A DNA stretch of 64,000 nt from Sphingomonas sp. CBMAI 2297 (GCF_029870595.1 NZ_JAPDIR010000004.1:186001-250000), one strand, 5' to 3'; positions 45,712 through 55,546 are shown, counted from the stretch's first letter. Program-made: numbers and translations. Notes: generated by a model not told the origin, from the sequence alone.

Positions 45712-45734
45712 GGCGGTGCCGCGGGGGCACCGCC
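45712..45734. terminator. Hairpin after rimO
   Basis: GGCGGTGCC and GGCACCGCC pair (9 bp) around a 5-base loop between the convergent rimO and the small membrane protein gene. Confidence 0.55.
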
Positions 45735-45747
45735 CGCCCCCTAGAGC

Positions 45748-46023
45748 TCAGCGCGCCTTGGCGTTCAGCCCCATCACCGACTCGACGACGGTCGCGACGG
45801 CGAGGCCGCCGAAGAACGCGGTCAGGCCGGTGGTGATCAGCCCCTGATCGCGCAGCATCGGCTCGAACAGATTGACGGCGATCACGCCGCCCGCCGCGCC
45901 GAGAATGCCGTCGACCAGCCGCCACCAGGGCTCGGGATCCGGATGTGGCGGCCGTGGCCAGCGCCACCAGCCCGGCCATTTGGTGCCACACCACCCCATC
46001 ATCGCTGCAAATGCAAATAACAT
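45748..46023 (-). CDS. Small membrane protein, unknown function
   Basis: A 91-residue product. A Trp-rich N-terminal part (W-P-G-W-W-R-W-P-R-P) is followed by two helices with Gly-rich, small residues (G-I-L-G-A-A-G-G-V and F-F-G-G-L-A-V-A). The chosen ATG has GAGAGGGG upstream. No family is recognised. Confidence 0.55.
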   Translation of the reverse strand: MLFAFAAMMGWCGTKWPGWWRWPRPPHPDPEPWWRLVDGILGAAGGVIAVNLFEPMLRDQGLITTGLTAFFGGLAVATVVESVMGLNAKAR

Positions 46024-46301
46024 GGCAATTCCCCTCTCAATCGAGGTGAGTAAAATGCTTCGTATATGCTGCAACCCCGCTGCGATCATAACAGCTATCT
46101 ACTTCAAGTAGAACATATTAGATTTTGCATTACCGGGAGGCGATCTCCGATGTTACTAACAGGCAATTACACCGTTTCGGCGCAACATGTGACGATACTT
46201 AGCCGATTCCATGCCGGGTGCGCATGGCGCGCGCGCCAAACGGAAAGATGACGGAAACGGCAGGCTGGCCTAAGCTTGCGCGACCACGCTCCGGAGGCCC
46301 C

Positions 46302-47705
46302 ATGTTCCGACCCGCCCTCGCCGCCGCCCTTCTCATCGCCACCCCCGCCGCCGCGCAGCAGCTCTCCGCCGACGAGACCGCCAGGGTCGACACCATCGTC
46401 GCCGATGCGCTCAAATCGTCGGGCGTGCCCTCGGCCTCGGTCGCGATCGTGCGCGACGGTCGGATCGTCTTCGCCAAGGCCTATGGCGATCAGGGCCCGG
46501 GCATGAAGGCGACCAGCCCGGCGGCGAAATACCAGATCGCCTCGATCTCCAAGCAATTCACCGCCGCGGCGATCCTGCTGCTCGAGGACGAGGGCAAGCT
46601 CGGCCTCGACGACAAGGTGTCGAAATGGGTGCCGGACATCACGGGCGCGGACCGGATCAGCATCCGCCAGCTGCTCAGCCACACCGCCGGCATCCAGGAC
46701 TATTGGCCGCAGGATTATGACTTCGCCGCGATGGAGAAGCCGGTGACGCCGCGGCAGATCCTCGATCGCTGGGCGAAGAAGCCGCTCGATTTCGAGCCCG
46801 GCACCGCCTGGCAATATTCGAACACCGGCTATGTCGTCGCCGGCATGATCATCGAGAAGGCCTCGGGCATGAAGCTGCTCGACTATCTCCAGAAGAAGAT
46901 CTTCAAGCCGCTCGGCATCGACGCGATGGATCAGGACTATGCGGTGGGCAAGGGTTTCCCCCAGGGCAACCACCGCTTCGCGCTCGGCCCCGTCCGCGCG
47001 GCCCGGCCGGCGGCGCATGGCTGGCTATGGGCGGCGGGCGAGCTGGCCATGTCGGCCAGCGACCTTGCCAAATGGGACATCGCCCGGATCGACCGCAAGA
47101 TCCTGAGCCCCGAGGACTGGGCGACGCAGGAAACCGCGATCAAGCTCACCAACGGCAGCGATACCCATTATGGCCTCGGCGTGTCGCTCGGCAATCGCGC
47201 GGGTGACAAGACCGTCGCGCATGGCGGCGAGGCGGTGGGCTTCCTCTCCGACAATTTCGTGATGCCCGGCAAGCGCTTCGCCGTGGTCGCCTTGGTCAAT
47301 GCCGATTTCGGCGGCGCGCAGGACGCGATCACCGGCGGGATCACCGATCTCCTCTATCCCGTCCCCCAGCCCGCTCCCGTCATCTCGGAGGACCTCTATC
47401 GCGACCAGCTCGCGCGCAAGCTGTTCGACCAACTCCGCGCCGGCACGCTCGACCGGTCGCAGCTCACCGAGGACGCCAGCTATTATTTCACCGCCCAGGC
47501 GACCGGGGACTATCACGCCAGCCTCGCCCCGCTGGGCGATCCGGCGAGCTTCACCGCGCGCGGCAAGCCGCGGCTGCGCGGCGGCTTCGTCAACCGCAAC
47601 TACGACATCGTCTATGCCGATGGCCGCAAGCTGATCGCCATCACCTATGCCGAGCCGGGCAAGGAAGGGAAGTTCGAGCAGTTCCTGGTCCAGCCGAGGG
47701 ACTGA
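46302..47705 (+). CDS. Secreted serine hydrolase (class C beta-lactamase fold)
   Basis: The 467-residue product has a signal peptide (cleavage after A-A-A) and the serine beta-lactamase/D-Ala-D-Ala peptidase motifs: S81-x-x-K84 (S-I-S-K), Y-S-N near 165 and H-G-G near 310. A C-terminal domain of about 130 residues follows the fold. Such enzymes are peptidases or esterases; a true beta-lactamase is not implied. Its stop overlaps the next gene's start. Confidence 0.87.
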   Translation: MFRPALAAALLIATPAAAQQLSADETARVDTIVADALKSSGVPSASVAIVRDGRIVFAKAYGDQGPGMKATSPAAKYQIASISKQFTAAAILLLEDEGKLGLDDKVSKWVPDITGADRISIRQLLSHTAGIQDYWPQDYDFAAMEKPVTPRQILDRWAKKPLDFEPGTAWQYSNTGYVVAGMIIEKASGMKLLDYLQKKIFKPLGIDAMDQDYAVGKGFPQGNHRFALGPVRAARPAAHGWLWAAGELAMSASDLAKWDIARIDRKILSPEDWATQETAIKLTNGSDTHYGLGVSLGNRAGDKTVAHGGEAVGFLSDNFVMPGKRFAVVALVNADFGGAQDAITGGITDLLYPVPQPAPVISEDLYRDQLARKLFDQLRAGTLDRSQLTEDASYYFTAQATGDYHASLAPLGDPASFTARGKPRLRGGFVNRNYDIVYADGRKLIAITYAEPGKEGKFEQFLVQPRD

Positions 47706-48613
47706 TGCGCCTTCCCGCCCTGGTTGCCGCCCTATTGTTCACCGCCAGCCCGCCCGACGCCGCAACGGTGCGGCCAGTCGATCCGCTGAGCGTGCGGGAC
47801 GACGATTTCGCCCGGCACCGCGACCCGGCGGAATGGCGGGGACTGGCCGTCTCGGCCGTGGAATTCCGCGAGGAGCGGGCCCGCTGGCGCCTGTGGCGCA
47901 TCGCCAATGCGGAGCGCCCCCGGGGGCCGCTCTTCTTCGTGCCGCACGACAATGAGAATGCCGGGTTCGAGGCCGGGCTGATGGCCGTGCGGAAATATGG
48001 CGGCGTGCTGATCGCGATCGACTCCGGCATCTCGCCCGGCAGCGACGGCAAGCGGCTGAACGAGGCGGTGGACTATGGCAGGCCGATCGACCCCAATCGC
48101 AATTTCGACACCGCGCTCCCCGGCTATGCACGCAACGTCCTGGCCGATCTCGCGCATGGCGCCTGGCCGATCATCGCGCTCCACACCAACGCCAAGGGCT
48201 TCGAAACGGCCGGCTCGCGCTGCAACAAGGGGGATCAGGAGGGCAGCGGGATCATCTCGATCCGCTATTGCGACGACACGCTGATCCCGAGCCCCTCGCT
48301 ATCGAAGGCCTGGCCGTTCGACGATGACGACACCGTCGCCTTCGCCACCTTCCTCGCCAGGGATCCGCCCGGCGCCGCCTTTTGCCGCGACGCGATGGTC
48401 GGCGCGGATTTCAACGTCGTGCAGGAGCGCGTGGTGACCAGCGACGGCTCGCTCTCCAACTATGCCGTGCTGCACGGGCTCGCCTATCTCAACTTCGAGA
48501 CACTCGACCGCGGGCTGGATCCCGCCGAGCTCGCCCAGGCGCGCGACCGGCTCGGCTTCATGATCGACCGCGCGATCGCCCTGTGCGCGCCGGGAGTGAA
48601 GGCACTGCGCTGA
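47705..48613 (+). CDS. Secreted M14-like (carboxypeptidase fold) candidate, unknown function
   Basis: The 302-residue product has a signal peptide and no named family I can assign. It has H81-D-N-E84 (H-x-x-E zinc pair), D-P-N-R132-N-F (substrate-carboxylate Arg in M14 peptidases) and A-L-H160-T-N (third zinc ligand). This arrangement is that of M14 carboxypeptidases, so a secreted metallopeptidase, perhaps acting on wall peptides, is a reasonable guess. It is coupled to the serine hydrolase gene by an overlap. Confidence 0.6.
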   Translation: MRLPALVAALLFTASPPDAATVRPVDPLSVRDDDFARHRDPAEWRGLAVSAVEFREERARWRLWRIANAERPRGPLFFVPHDNENAGFEAGLMAVRKYGGVLIAIDSGISPGSDGKRLNEAVDYGRPIDPNRNFDTALPGYARNVLADLAHGAWPIIALHTNAKGFETAGSRCNKGDQEGSGIISIRYCDDTLIPSPSLSKAWPFDDDDTVAFATFLARDPPGAAFCRDAMVGADFNVVQERVVTSDGSLSNYAVLHGLAYLNFETLDRGLDPAELAQARDRLGFMIDRAIALCAPGVKALR

Positions 48614-48754
48614 ACGCCGGCGGTCACCTGGGCCGTATCGACGCTCAGCTCTATTCCCTCCACTCGCGGCGGCGAGGGAAGGAAGCCGAATGCCGAAATC
48701 CCAGGTCGCGGAGGCGCTCGCTCCGTCGCGCCGCCCGAAGGGGGATCGGGGGAG

Positions 48755-50242
48755 CTACTGCCCGAACCCCGCCTCGCCGGCCTGGCGGACCGCCTCGCGC
48801 GCCGCCGCGAACAAGGCGCCCGCCTTGGCCTCGCATTCGCGCTGCTCGTATGCCGGATCGCTGTCCGCGACGATGCCGGCGCCGGCCTGGACGTGCATCG
48901 TGCCGTCCTTCACCAGCGCGGTACGGAGCACGATGCAGCTGTCCATCGATCCGTCGGGCGAGAAATAGCCGACGCCGCCGGCATAGGGGCCGCGTGTCTC
49001 GGGCTCCAGCTCGGCAATGATCTCGCAGGCCCGCACCTTGGGCGCGCCGCTCACCGTGCCCGCCGGGAAGCCGGCGAACAGCGCATCGAGCGCGTCCTTG
49101 CCCGGCGCCAGCTTGCCGACCACGTTCGAGACGATGTGCATGACGTGGCTGTAGAACTCGACCGTGTAGCTGTCGGTCACCCGCACGCTGCCTGCCTCGG
49201 CCACCCGGCCGACATCGTTGCGGCCCAGGTCGAGCAGCATCAGATGCTCGGCGCGTTCCTTGGGATCGGCGAGCAGGCTGGCGCGGTTCTCTTCGTCCTC
49301 CGCCGCGGTCTTGCCGCGGGGGCGCGTGCCGGCGATCGGCCGGATCGTCACTTCGCCGTCGCGCACCCGCACGAGGATCTCCGGGCTCGATCCGGTGAGC
49401 GCGAAGCCCGGCAGGTCGAGATGATAGAGGAAGGGCGAGGGATTGATCCGGCGCAGCGCGCGATAGAGCTCGAAGGGCGGCAGCGCGAAGGGCGTGGTGA
49501 AACGCTGGGCGAGCACCACCTGGAAGATGTCGCCCGCCGAGATATATTCCTTCGCCGCGGCGACCATCTCGCCATAGCGGCCCGGACGCAGCACCGGGGT
49601 GAGCCGCACTTCCTCGGGCTCGGCGCGCACTGGAGCGGGGAGCGCCGCGCCGGCGAGCTGCGCAGCCACCGCATCGATCCGCTCGGCCGCCAGGTCCACG
49701 TCTCCGTCCGGCCAGACCGGAGCGACCAGGAACAGCGCATCGGCGAGCCGGTCGAACACCAGCACCACGGTGGGGCGCACGAACATCATGTCCGGCACGC
49801 TGATCGGGTTCTCGGGCGGGCGCGGCAGCTTCTCGACCAGGCCCACCGTCTCGTAGCTGAAATAGCCGACCAGGCAGGCGAGCGCGCGCGGCAGCTCGGG
49901 CGGCACTTCGGTGCGGCAGCGCGCGGCAAGCCCGCGCAAGGCGTCGAGCGCGGGCTCGGCGCAGGGCCGGAAAGCGTGCCGGTCGGTCAGCCATTCGGCA
50001 TTGATCGCCGCTTCGTTGCCGGTGGCGCGGAAGACGAGGTCGGGCGCCAGTCCGATCAGGCTGTGGCGCCCGCGCACCGATCCGCCCTCGACCGATTCGA
50101 GCAGGAAATCGCCCCGGCCGGGCTCGATGAGCTTGAGCGCGGCGGCAACCGGCGTCTCGGTATCCGCGATCTGGCGCCGCCAGAGCAGCGCCGGCCGCCC
50201 GGCGGCGAGCGCCGCGCGGGCGGCTTCGATGCCCTCGATCAC
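48755..50242 (-). CDS. trpE: Anthranilate synthase component I
   Basis: TrpE turns chorismate and ammonia into anthranilate, the first step to tryptophan. The 495-residue product has the N-terminal feedback-binding part with L-L-E-S-V and the C-terminal chorismate-binding domain with R-P-I-A-G-T-R-P-R-G, D-L-G-R-N-D-V-G-R, and the H-I-V-S-N-V-x-G stretch. It starts 4 bases after the ppiD stop, so both are co-transcribed. The glutaminase subunit gene trpG lies about 11 kb away on the other strand. Confidence 0.95.
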   Translation of the reverse strand: MIEGIEAARAALAAGRPALLWRRQIADTETPVAAALKLIEPGRGDFLLESVEGGSVRGRHSLIGLAPDLVFRATGNEAAINAEWLTDRHAFRPCAEPALDALRGLAARCRTEVPPELPRALACLVGYFSYETVGLVEKLPRPPENPISVPDMMFVRPTVVLVFDRLADALFLVAPVWPDGDVDLAAERIDAVAAQLAGAALPAPVRAEPEEVRLTPVLRPGRYGEMVAAAKEYISAGDIFQVVLAQRFTTPFALPPFELYRALRRINPSPFLYHLDLPGFALTGSSPEILVRVRDGEVTIRPIAGTRPRGKTAAEDEENRASLLADPKERAEHLMLLDLGRNDVGRVAEAGSVRVTDSYTVEFYSHVMHIVSNVVGKLAPGKDALDALFAGFPAGTVSGAPKVRACEIIAELEPETRGPYAGGVGYFSPDGSMDSCIVLRTALVKDGTMHVQAGAGIVADSDPAYEQRECEAKAGALFAAAREAVRQAGEAGFGQ

Positions 50243-50246
50243 CGGC

Positions 50247-52181
50247 TCAGCGCACGCCCTGGCGGGTCAGGTCCGCGCGCAGGCGGGCGATCGCCGCCTC
50301 GTTGCGGGTGACCTTCATGTCGCCGCGGATCGCGCGGATGAACTCGCGGGCATATTCCGCCGGGATCTGCTGCTGCAGCGCGCTGCGCATGCCGGCCATC
50401 GCCATGGCATCGCCCGATGCGTCATGCGGCTCCACCGTGCCGAGATACACGATGTAGAAGCCGTCGCGGTTGGGCGCGTCGAGCATGCGGGCGGTCTTCG
50501 GCTGCATGCTGAAGGCCATCTTGATGAAATTTTCCTTCTGCGCGATTTCCTGGCGCTTGAAGTCGAACGGCTTGGGCGCCGGCCCCTTGGCGCCGGCATC
50601 GGCCAGGGCCTTTTCCATCGGCACGCCCTTGTTGAGCGCGGCGACGACCGCGGTGGCGACGGCCTTTGCCTTTTCCAGCGCCTTGTCGGTCAGATAGTCG
50701 CCCTTCACCTTGTCGCGGATGCCGGCGAGCGGCCGCGGCGCGGCGGGGACGATCCGGTCGAGCTTCACGATCGCGAAGCCGCCCTCGGGCGAGATCTGCA
50801 CGATCTGCGAATCGTCGTCCGGATTCTCCATGGCGAAGCCGCCGCGCATGATCGCGACCATCGCGGGATCGGGCTTATAGGCTTCATTGTCCGGATCGGT
50901 GCCGCCCGCGGCGAGCGCCGGAGTGACCTGCGCGGTCAGCTTGGCATCGGCCAGCAGCTCGGCGAAGTTCTTGCCGTCGCCCACGCCGTCCTCGATCTTC
51001 TGGCGGGTGTCCGCCAGCGCCTGCGCCGTCTTGCGCTGGGTGATCTCGGTCGAAAGCTCCTCGCGCGCCTGGTCGAGCGACTTGGCGGCGACCTTCTCGA
51101 TCTTTTCGACGACCAGGATGTGCCAGCCGAGCTGCGACTTGATCGGGCCGACGATGCCGCCCTGCGCCGCGGCGAAGGCGGCATCCGCGATCGCGGCGGT
51201 GGTCTGGCGGCCGAGCTCGGCCTTCTGGATGCCTTCGAAATTGCTCGGCTCGAGGCCGGCGGCCTGCGCGGCGGCGGTCAGCGCCTTGCCGCCCTTCACT
51301 TCGCCGGCGATCCGGTTGGCGGTTGCCTGGTCGAGCACGACCAGCTGGCGCACGCCGCGCTTCTCGGTCGCGGCGAAGCGGGCGCCGGCCTTCTTGTAGG
51401 CATCGGCGATCTCGGCCTCGGTCGCGGTCTGCTGGGCGCGGATCTGGTCCGGCATCACCGTCGCGTAGCGGACGATGCGGCGCTGGGGCACCAGATAGCG
51501 GGCGCGGTGGCTGACATAATAGGCGTTCAGCGTCTTGTCGTCGGGATCGGCGCCCGGATCCATCTGGGCGGTGTTGACCATGCCGACGACACCGGCACGG
51601 CGCTCGAGCAGCAGCGAGGCATAGGGCGCGACCACGCCGTTCGGAATATCGGTGCCGATCGTCGCCCGGTTGACCAGCCAGGTGCCGAACCGCTCCCGCA
51701 TCATGCTCTCGCGGAAGAGAGCGGGAGCCAGGCGATTGTCGGCGAGCAGCTTCTCGAACGCCTGCTGGCTGAACTTGCCGTCGATGCCGGCGAAGGAGGG
51801 GTTGCTGGCGATCTCGGTGTCGATCAGCTTCTTCGAGACCTGCATGCCCGATTTCTTGGCGAATTCCACCAGCGCGGCCTGGTTGATCATCTCGTCGATC
51901 GCGATGTCGAGCCCGCCCTGCGCGAGGAACTGCGCCATCGTGACGCTCTGGCCCTCGCGCTGGAGGTTGCGGATGAACCGGTCGATCCGGTCCTTCACAT
52001 CGGTGTCGCTGATCTTCTCGCCGCCCACCGTGGCCAGCGTGCTGCTCGTCGCGCCGCCGCCCGAGTTGCGGATGCCGGTGATGTCGCCGGCGGCAAAGGC
52101 GATGGCGATGAGGCCGAGGAAAAGGAACACCGCGATCAGGCCGTAGCGCGACTTGGTGAAATTGCGGAAGAAGCTGAGCAT
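50247..52181 (-). CDS. ppiD: Periplasmic peptidyl-prolyl isomerase PpiD-like (SurA N-terminal)
   Basis: The 644-residue product has an N-terminal membrane anchor (about 13-33), a SurA-like chaperone domain and one parvulin-type rotamase domain in the middle (about 250-370). It folds outer-membrane and secreted proteins at the periplasmic face of the inner membrane. The ppiD-trpE pairing is common in sphingomonads. Upstream is a 124-base gap shared with divergent tpiA. Confidence 0.88.
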   Translation of the reverse strand: MLSFFRNFTKSRYGLIAVFLFLGLIAIAFAAGDITGIRNSGGGATSSTLATVGGEKISDTDVKDRIDRFIRNLQREGQSVTMAQFLAQGGLDIAIDEMINQAALVEFAKKSGMQVSKKLIDTEIASNPSFAGIDGKFSQQAFEKLLADNRLAPALFRESMMRERFGTWLVNRATIGTDIPNGVVAPYASLLLERRAGVVGMVNTAQMDPGADPDDKTLNAYYVSHRARYLVPQRRIVRYATVMPDQIRAQQTATEAEIADAYKKAGARFAATEKRGVRQLVVLDQATANRIAGEVKGGKALTAAAQAAGLEPSNFEGIQKAELGRQTTAAIADAAFAAAQGGIVGPIKSQLGWHILVVEKIEKVAAKSLDQAREELSTEITQRKTAQALADTRQKIEDGVGDGKNFAELLADAKLTAQVTPALAAGGTDPDNEAYKPDPAMVAIMRGGFAMENPDDDSQIVQISPEGGFAIVKLDRIVPAAPRPLAGIRDKVKGDYLTDKALEKAKAVATAVVAALNKGVPMEKALADAGAKGPAPKPFDFKRQEIAQKENFIKMAFSMQPKTARMLDAPNRDGFYIVYLGTVEPHDASGDAMAMAGMRSALQQQIPAEYAREFIRAIRGDMKVTRNEAAIARLRADLTRQGVR

Positions 52182-52305
52182 GAAGGGCCGATCGTTGGAG
52201 ACGCGTTTCCCGGTGCTTTAGGGCGCTCATCCGCCGCCATCAAGCTTGTGCGAACGCCCGCGCCTGCTATCCGCGAGTGAAATAATCAAAACGGGAGGTT
52301 GGGTG

Positions 52306-53055
52306 ATGCGCCGCAAGCTGGTGGCCGGGAACTGGAAGATGCATGGGCTGCGCGCGCAGCTGCCCGAGGTCGAGGCGATCGCGGCGGCGGCCGCGGCGGC
52401 ACCGGCGGTGGACGTGGCGCTGTGCGTGCCGTTCACGCTGATTCACCCGGCGGCCCAGGTCGCGGGCGGCCTGCCGATCGGGGCGCAGGACCTGCACGAG
52501 GCCGATCAGGGCGCGCATACCGGCTGCATCTCCGCGCCGATGCTGGTGGAGGAAGGAGCCACCCTCACCATCGTCGGCCATAGCGAGCGCCGCGGCGACC
52601 AGCACGAGACCAGCCACGATGCCTATATGAAGGCCGCCGCCGCGCATCGGCACGGCCTGGGGGTCATCCTGTGCTGCGGCGAGCTGGAGGCCGAGCGCGC
52701 GGCGGGGCGGGCCGAGCGCATCGTCCAGTCGCAGATCGAGAAATCGCTGCCCGACGATGCCGATCCGAGCTGGCTGACGCTCGCCTATGAGCCGCGCTGG
52801 GCGATCGGCACCGGCAAGACGCCGACGCCCGACGAGATCGCCTCGATGCACGCGATCCTGCGCGCCAAGCTGCGCATGATGATCGGCGAGGCCAAGGCCG
52901 ACGGCATCCGCATCCTCTATGGCGGATCGGTGACCGGGGCCAATGCCGCGCAGATCCTTGCCCTCGACAATGTCGACGGCGCGCTGGTCGGCGGCGCGAG
53001 CCTCACCGCCGAGAAGTTCGTGCCGATCATTCGGGGGGCTGCGTCGGTTTCCTGA
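52306..53055 (+). CDS. tpiA: Triose-phosphate isomerase
   Basis: TpiA interconverts dihydroxyacetone phosphate and glyceraldehyde-3-phosphate. The 249-residue product has A-G-N-W-K-M (catalytic Lys), G-H-S-E-R-R (catalytic His), A-Y-E-P-R-W-A-I-G-T-G (catalytic Glu and loop 6) and Y-G-G-S-V. The ATG at 52306 has GGGAGG upstream. Its last 29 bases overlap the convergent MFS gene. Confidence 0.97.
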   Translation: MRRKLVAGNWKMHGLRAQLPEVEAIAAAAAAAPAVDVALCVPFTLIHPAAQVAGGLPIGAQDLHEADQGAHTGCISAPMLVEEGATLTIVGHSERRGDQHETSHDAYMKAAAAHRHGLGVILCCGELEAERAAGRAERIVQSQIEKSLPDDADPSWLTLAYEPRWAIGTGKTPTPDEIASMHAILRAKLRMMIGEAKADGIRILYGGSVTGANAAQILALDNVDGALVGGASLTAEKFVPIIRGAASVS

Positions 53056-54400
53056 CTTCACCCAGGGTAAGATACGCGGTCACGCCCGAGAGCGCGGCCG
53101 CGGCGGCGCCGACCAGCGCACCCATGTGGAAGGCGCTGATCAGCCCCGCGCCGGCGGCCGCGATCACCGCGCCGGCGATCGCGGTGGCGATCAGCCCGCC
53201 GGTGCGGGCGATCGCGCTGTTGAAGCCCGACGCGGTGCCGGTATGCGTCTCGTCGACCGAGGCGAGCACTGCCGTGGTGAGCGGCGCGGCGACGCTCGCC
53301 ATGCCGATCGCGATGGCGAGCGCGCCGGGGAATACCGAGCTCCAATAGGGCGCGTCCGCATCGACCCGCAGCAGCAGCGCGAAGCCGATCGCGACGATCA
53401 GCGGGCCGATGGTGAGCGGCCAGCGCGGGCCCACCCGCGCGGTCACCTTGCCCATCACCCGGCTGGCGATCCCCATGCCGAGCGGCATCGGCAGCAGCGC
53501 GAATCCGGCGTGGAGCGCCGAATAGCCGCCGGCCTGGATGAGGACATAGGGGAGCAGCAGCAGCACCCCGCCCAGCGCGCCGTAGAGCAGGAAGGTGAGC
53601 AGGGTGAGCCCGGCAAAGGCGCGCGAGCCGAACATCGCCACCGGCATCATCGCCCGGTCGCCGCGCGCATGCTCGATCCACAGGAACAGGCCGATGGCGA
53701 GCGCGCCGGTGGCGAGGCCGATCGCCACCGGCGCGTCCAGCGCGTGGTGGCTCGACCAGAGCGTGAGCGCCCAGGTGATCGCGCCCAGCGCCAGCGTCGC
53801 GGCGGCGGCGCCGGGCAGATCGAGCGGCAAGTCGCCCTCGGCGCTTTCCTCGACATAGCGCATCGCGATGAAGATCGCGGCGAGCGCCACCGGCACGTTG
53901 ACATAGAAGATCGCGCGCCAGCCGATCGCGTCGACCAGCCAGCCGCCGAGCGGCGGGCCGACCGCGCCCGCGATCGCGCCGACTCCGGCCCAGGTGCCGA
54001 TCGCCTTGCCGCGCGCCTCGCCGGTAAAGGCATGGCCGAGCGTGGCGAGGCTGTTGGGCAGCAGGATCGCCGCGCCGATGCCCTGCGCGGCGCGGGCGGC
54101 GAGCAGCAGGGTGAGGTCCGCCGCCACGGCGCAGGCGATCGAAGCGAGCGTGAACATGCCGATGCCGAGCACCAGCAGCCGGCGCCGCCCGAAATGATCC
54201 CCCGCCGCGCCGCCGATCAGCAGCAGGGCCGAGAGCGGCAGCATATAGGCGTTGATCGTCCATTGCAGCTCGGCGGGCGTGGCGCGCAGGTCCGCCCCGA
54301 TCGCCGGCAGCGCCACATTGGTCACCGATCCGTCGATGAAGGCGAGGCTGGAGGCCAGGATGCAGGCGGTGAGAATGAGGTTGGGATGCCTGGCCTGCAT
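53027..54400 (-). CDS. MFS multidrug transporter, DHA2 (EmrB/QacA) type
   Basis: The 457-residue product has about 12-14 membrane helices, the motif A-F-I-D-G-S-V-T-N-V-A-L-P-A-I in helix 1 and G-D-H-F-G-R-R-R in the first loop. These pumps use proton exchange to export drugs or other compounds. No repressor gene is adjacent. I chose the ATG at 54400, since upstream residues are not family sequence. Confidence 0.87.
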   Translation of the reverse strand: MQARHPNLILTACILASSLAFIDGSVTNVALPAIGADLRATPAELQWTINAYMLPLSALLLIGGAAGDHFGRRRLLVLGIGMFTLASIACAVAADLTLLLAARAAQGIGAAILLPNSLATLGHAFTGEARGKAIGTWAGVGAIAGAVGPPLGGWLVDAIGWRAIFYVNVPVALAAIFIAMRYVEESAEGDLPLDLPGAAAATLALGAITWALTLWSSHHALDAPVAIGLATGALAIGLFLWIEHARGDRAMMPVAMFGSRAFAGLTLLTFLLYGALGGVLLLLPYVLIQAGGYSALHAGFALLPMPLGMGIASRVMGKVTARVGPRWPLTIGPLIVAIGFALLLRVDADAPYWSSVFPGALAIAIGMASVAAPLTTAVLASVDETHTGTASGFNSAIARTGGLIATAIAGAVIAAAGAGLISAFHMGALVGAAAAALSGVTAYLTLGEVRKPTQPPE

Positions 54401-54493
54401 GGCGCTTCCGTAGCAGATCGCACCGTCCTGGTGGAGCGGGCTTGTGCCGTGCCGCCATCCGCATAGCATGCGCGCGGTTCACGGGAGGGTTCG

Positions 54494-55534
54494 ATGCCGC
54501 TTCTCGCCTGGTTCGCCTGCCTGCTCGCCCTGGTCGCCACGCCCGCCGCTGCCGCGAGCACGCTCGATCACGGCCGGATCGACGCCGCCAGCCTGAGGGG
54601 CAACGCCGCCGGATTGCCGAGCGCGCGCGGCGTCACCGTCTATCTGCCCGACGGCTATGCCGCGAACCGCGCGAAGCGCTTCCCGGTGGTCTATTATCTC
54701 GGCAATTTCTTCGAGGACGATCGGGCGCCCTGGTCGAACAACGGGGCGCAGGCGCTGTTCGACCGGGCAATCGCGCGCGGCGTGATCGGCGGCGTGATCG
54801 TCGTGACGGTCGACTGCACCACGCCGGCGGGCGGCTCCTGGTACGTCAACTCGCCGGCGACCGGGAATTGGGAGGATTTCCTGTCCCGCGAGCTCATTGC
54901 CTGGGTGGATGCGCGCTACCGCACCCTGGCTTCGCCGGCTTCGCGCGGGATTGCGGGCGACCGCATGGGCGGGCACGGCGCGATCCGCCTGGCGATGCGC
55001 CATCCCGAGGTCTTCGGCGCGGTCTATGCGCTCCATCCGATCGGCATGGGGCCGGGGCTGCAGACGATGTTCTCGCGGCCCAATTGGCGGCTGCTCCAGG
55101 ACGCCAGGGGAATCGACGATCTGCGCGGCGACGGCTTCTCGCTGATCTTCACCTCGATCTTCCAGGCGCATCTGCCCGATCCGGCACGCCCGCCGCTGTT
55201 CTTCGATCCGCCGGCGCGGCTGAAGGACGGCGGGCTGGAAGTGGATGCGGCGCTGACCGAGCGGCTCAACGCCAGCTTCTTCCTCGAGCGCCAGGTGCCG
55301 GCGCATGCCGACAATCTCAGGCGCCTGCGCGGCTTCATGTTCGACTGGGCGCGAGGGGACGCCAATCCCGACCATATCGTCTCGCTCCAGGCCTTTACCC
55401 ACACGCTCGATGCGTTCGGCGTGCCCTATGAAGCCGAGGAATATCGCGGCGGCTGGGGAGAGCGGCACTGGGGCGAGGACGGGCGCATCTACATGGAGAT
55501 GCTGCCCTTCTTCGCGCGGAAGCTGGTGTTCTAG
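54494..55534 (+). CDS. Secreted esterase D-like alpha/beta hydrolase with replaced nucleophile
   Basis: The 346-residue product has a signal peptide and an esterase D/antigen 85-like fold. Its nucleophile elbow reads G155-D-R157-M-G-G160-H, whereas active members have G-x-S-M-G-G. The Ser is thus Arg, so hydrolase activity in the usual way is unlikely; a read error is possible but the rest of the frame is intact. A perfect hairpin follows the stop. Confidence 0.75.
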   Translation: MPLLAWFACLLALVATPAAAASTLDHGRIDAASLRGNAAGLPSARGVTVYLPDGYAANRAKRFPVVYYLGNFFEDDRAPWSNNGAQALFDRAIARGVIGGVIVVTVDCTTPAGGSWYVNSPATGNWEDFLSRELIAWVDARYRTLASPASRGIAGDRMGGHGAIRLAMRHPEVFGAVYALHPIGMGPGLQTMFSRPNWRLLQDARGIDDLRGDGFSLIFTSIFQAHLPDPARPPLFFDPPARLKDGGLEVDAALTERLNASFFLERQVPAHADNLRRLRGFMFDWARGDANPDHIVSLQAFTHTLDAFGVPYEAEEYRGGWGERHWGEDGRIYMEMLPFFARKLVF

Positions 55535-55546
55535 CGCAACCTGTCT

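Noticed and set aside
50243..52305. Tryptophan attenuator or riboswitch before trpE
   Set aside because: trpE starts 4 bases after ppiD, and the ppiD upstream gap shows no leader peptide with Trp codons or terminator pair.
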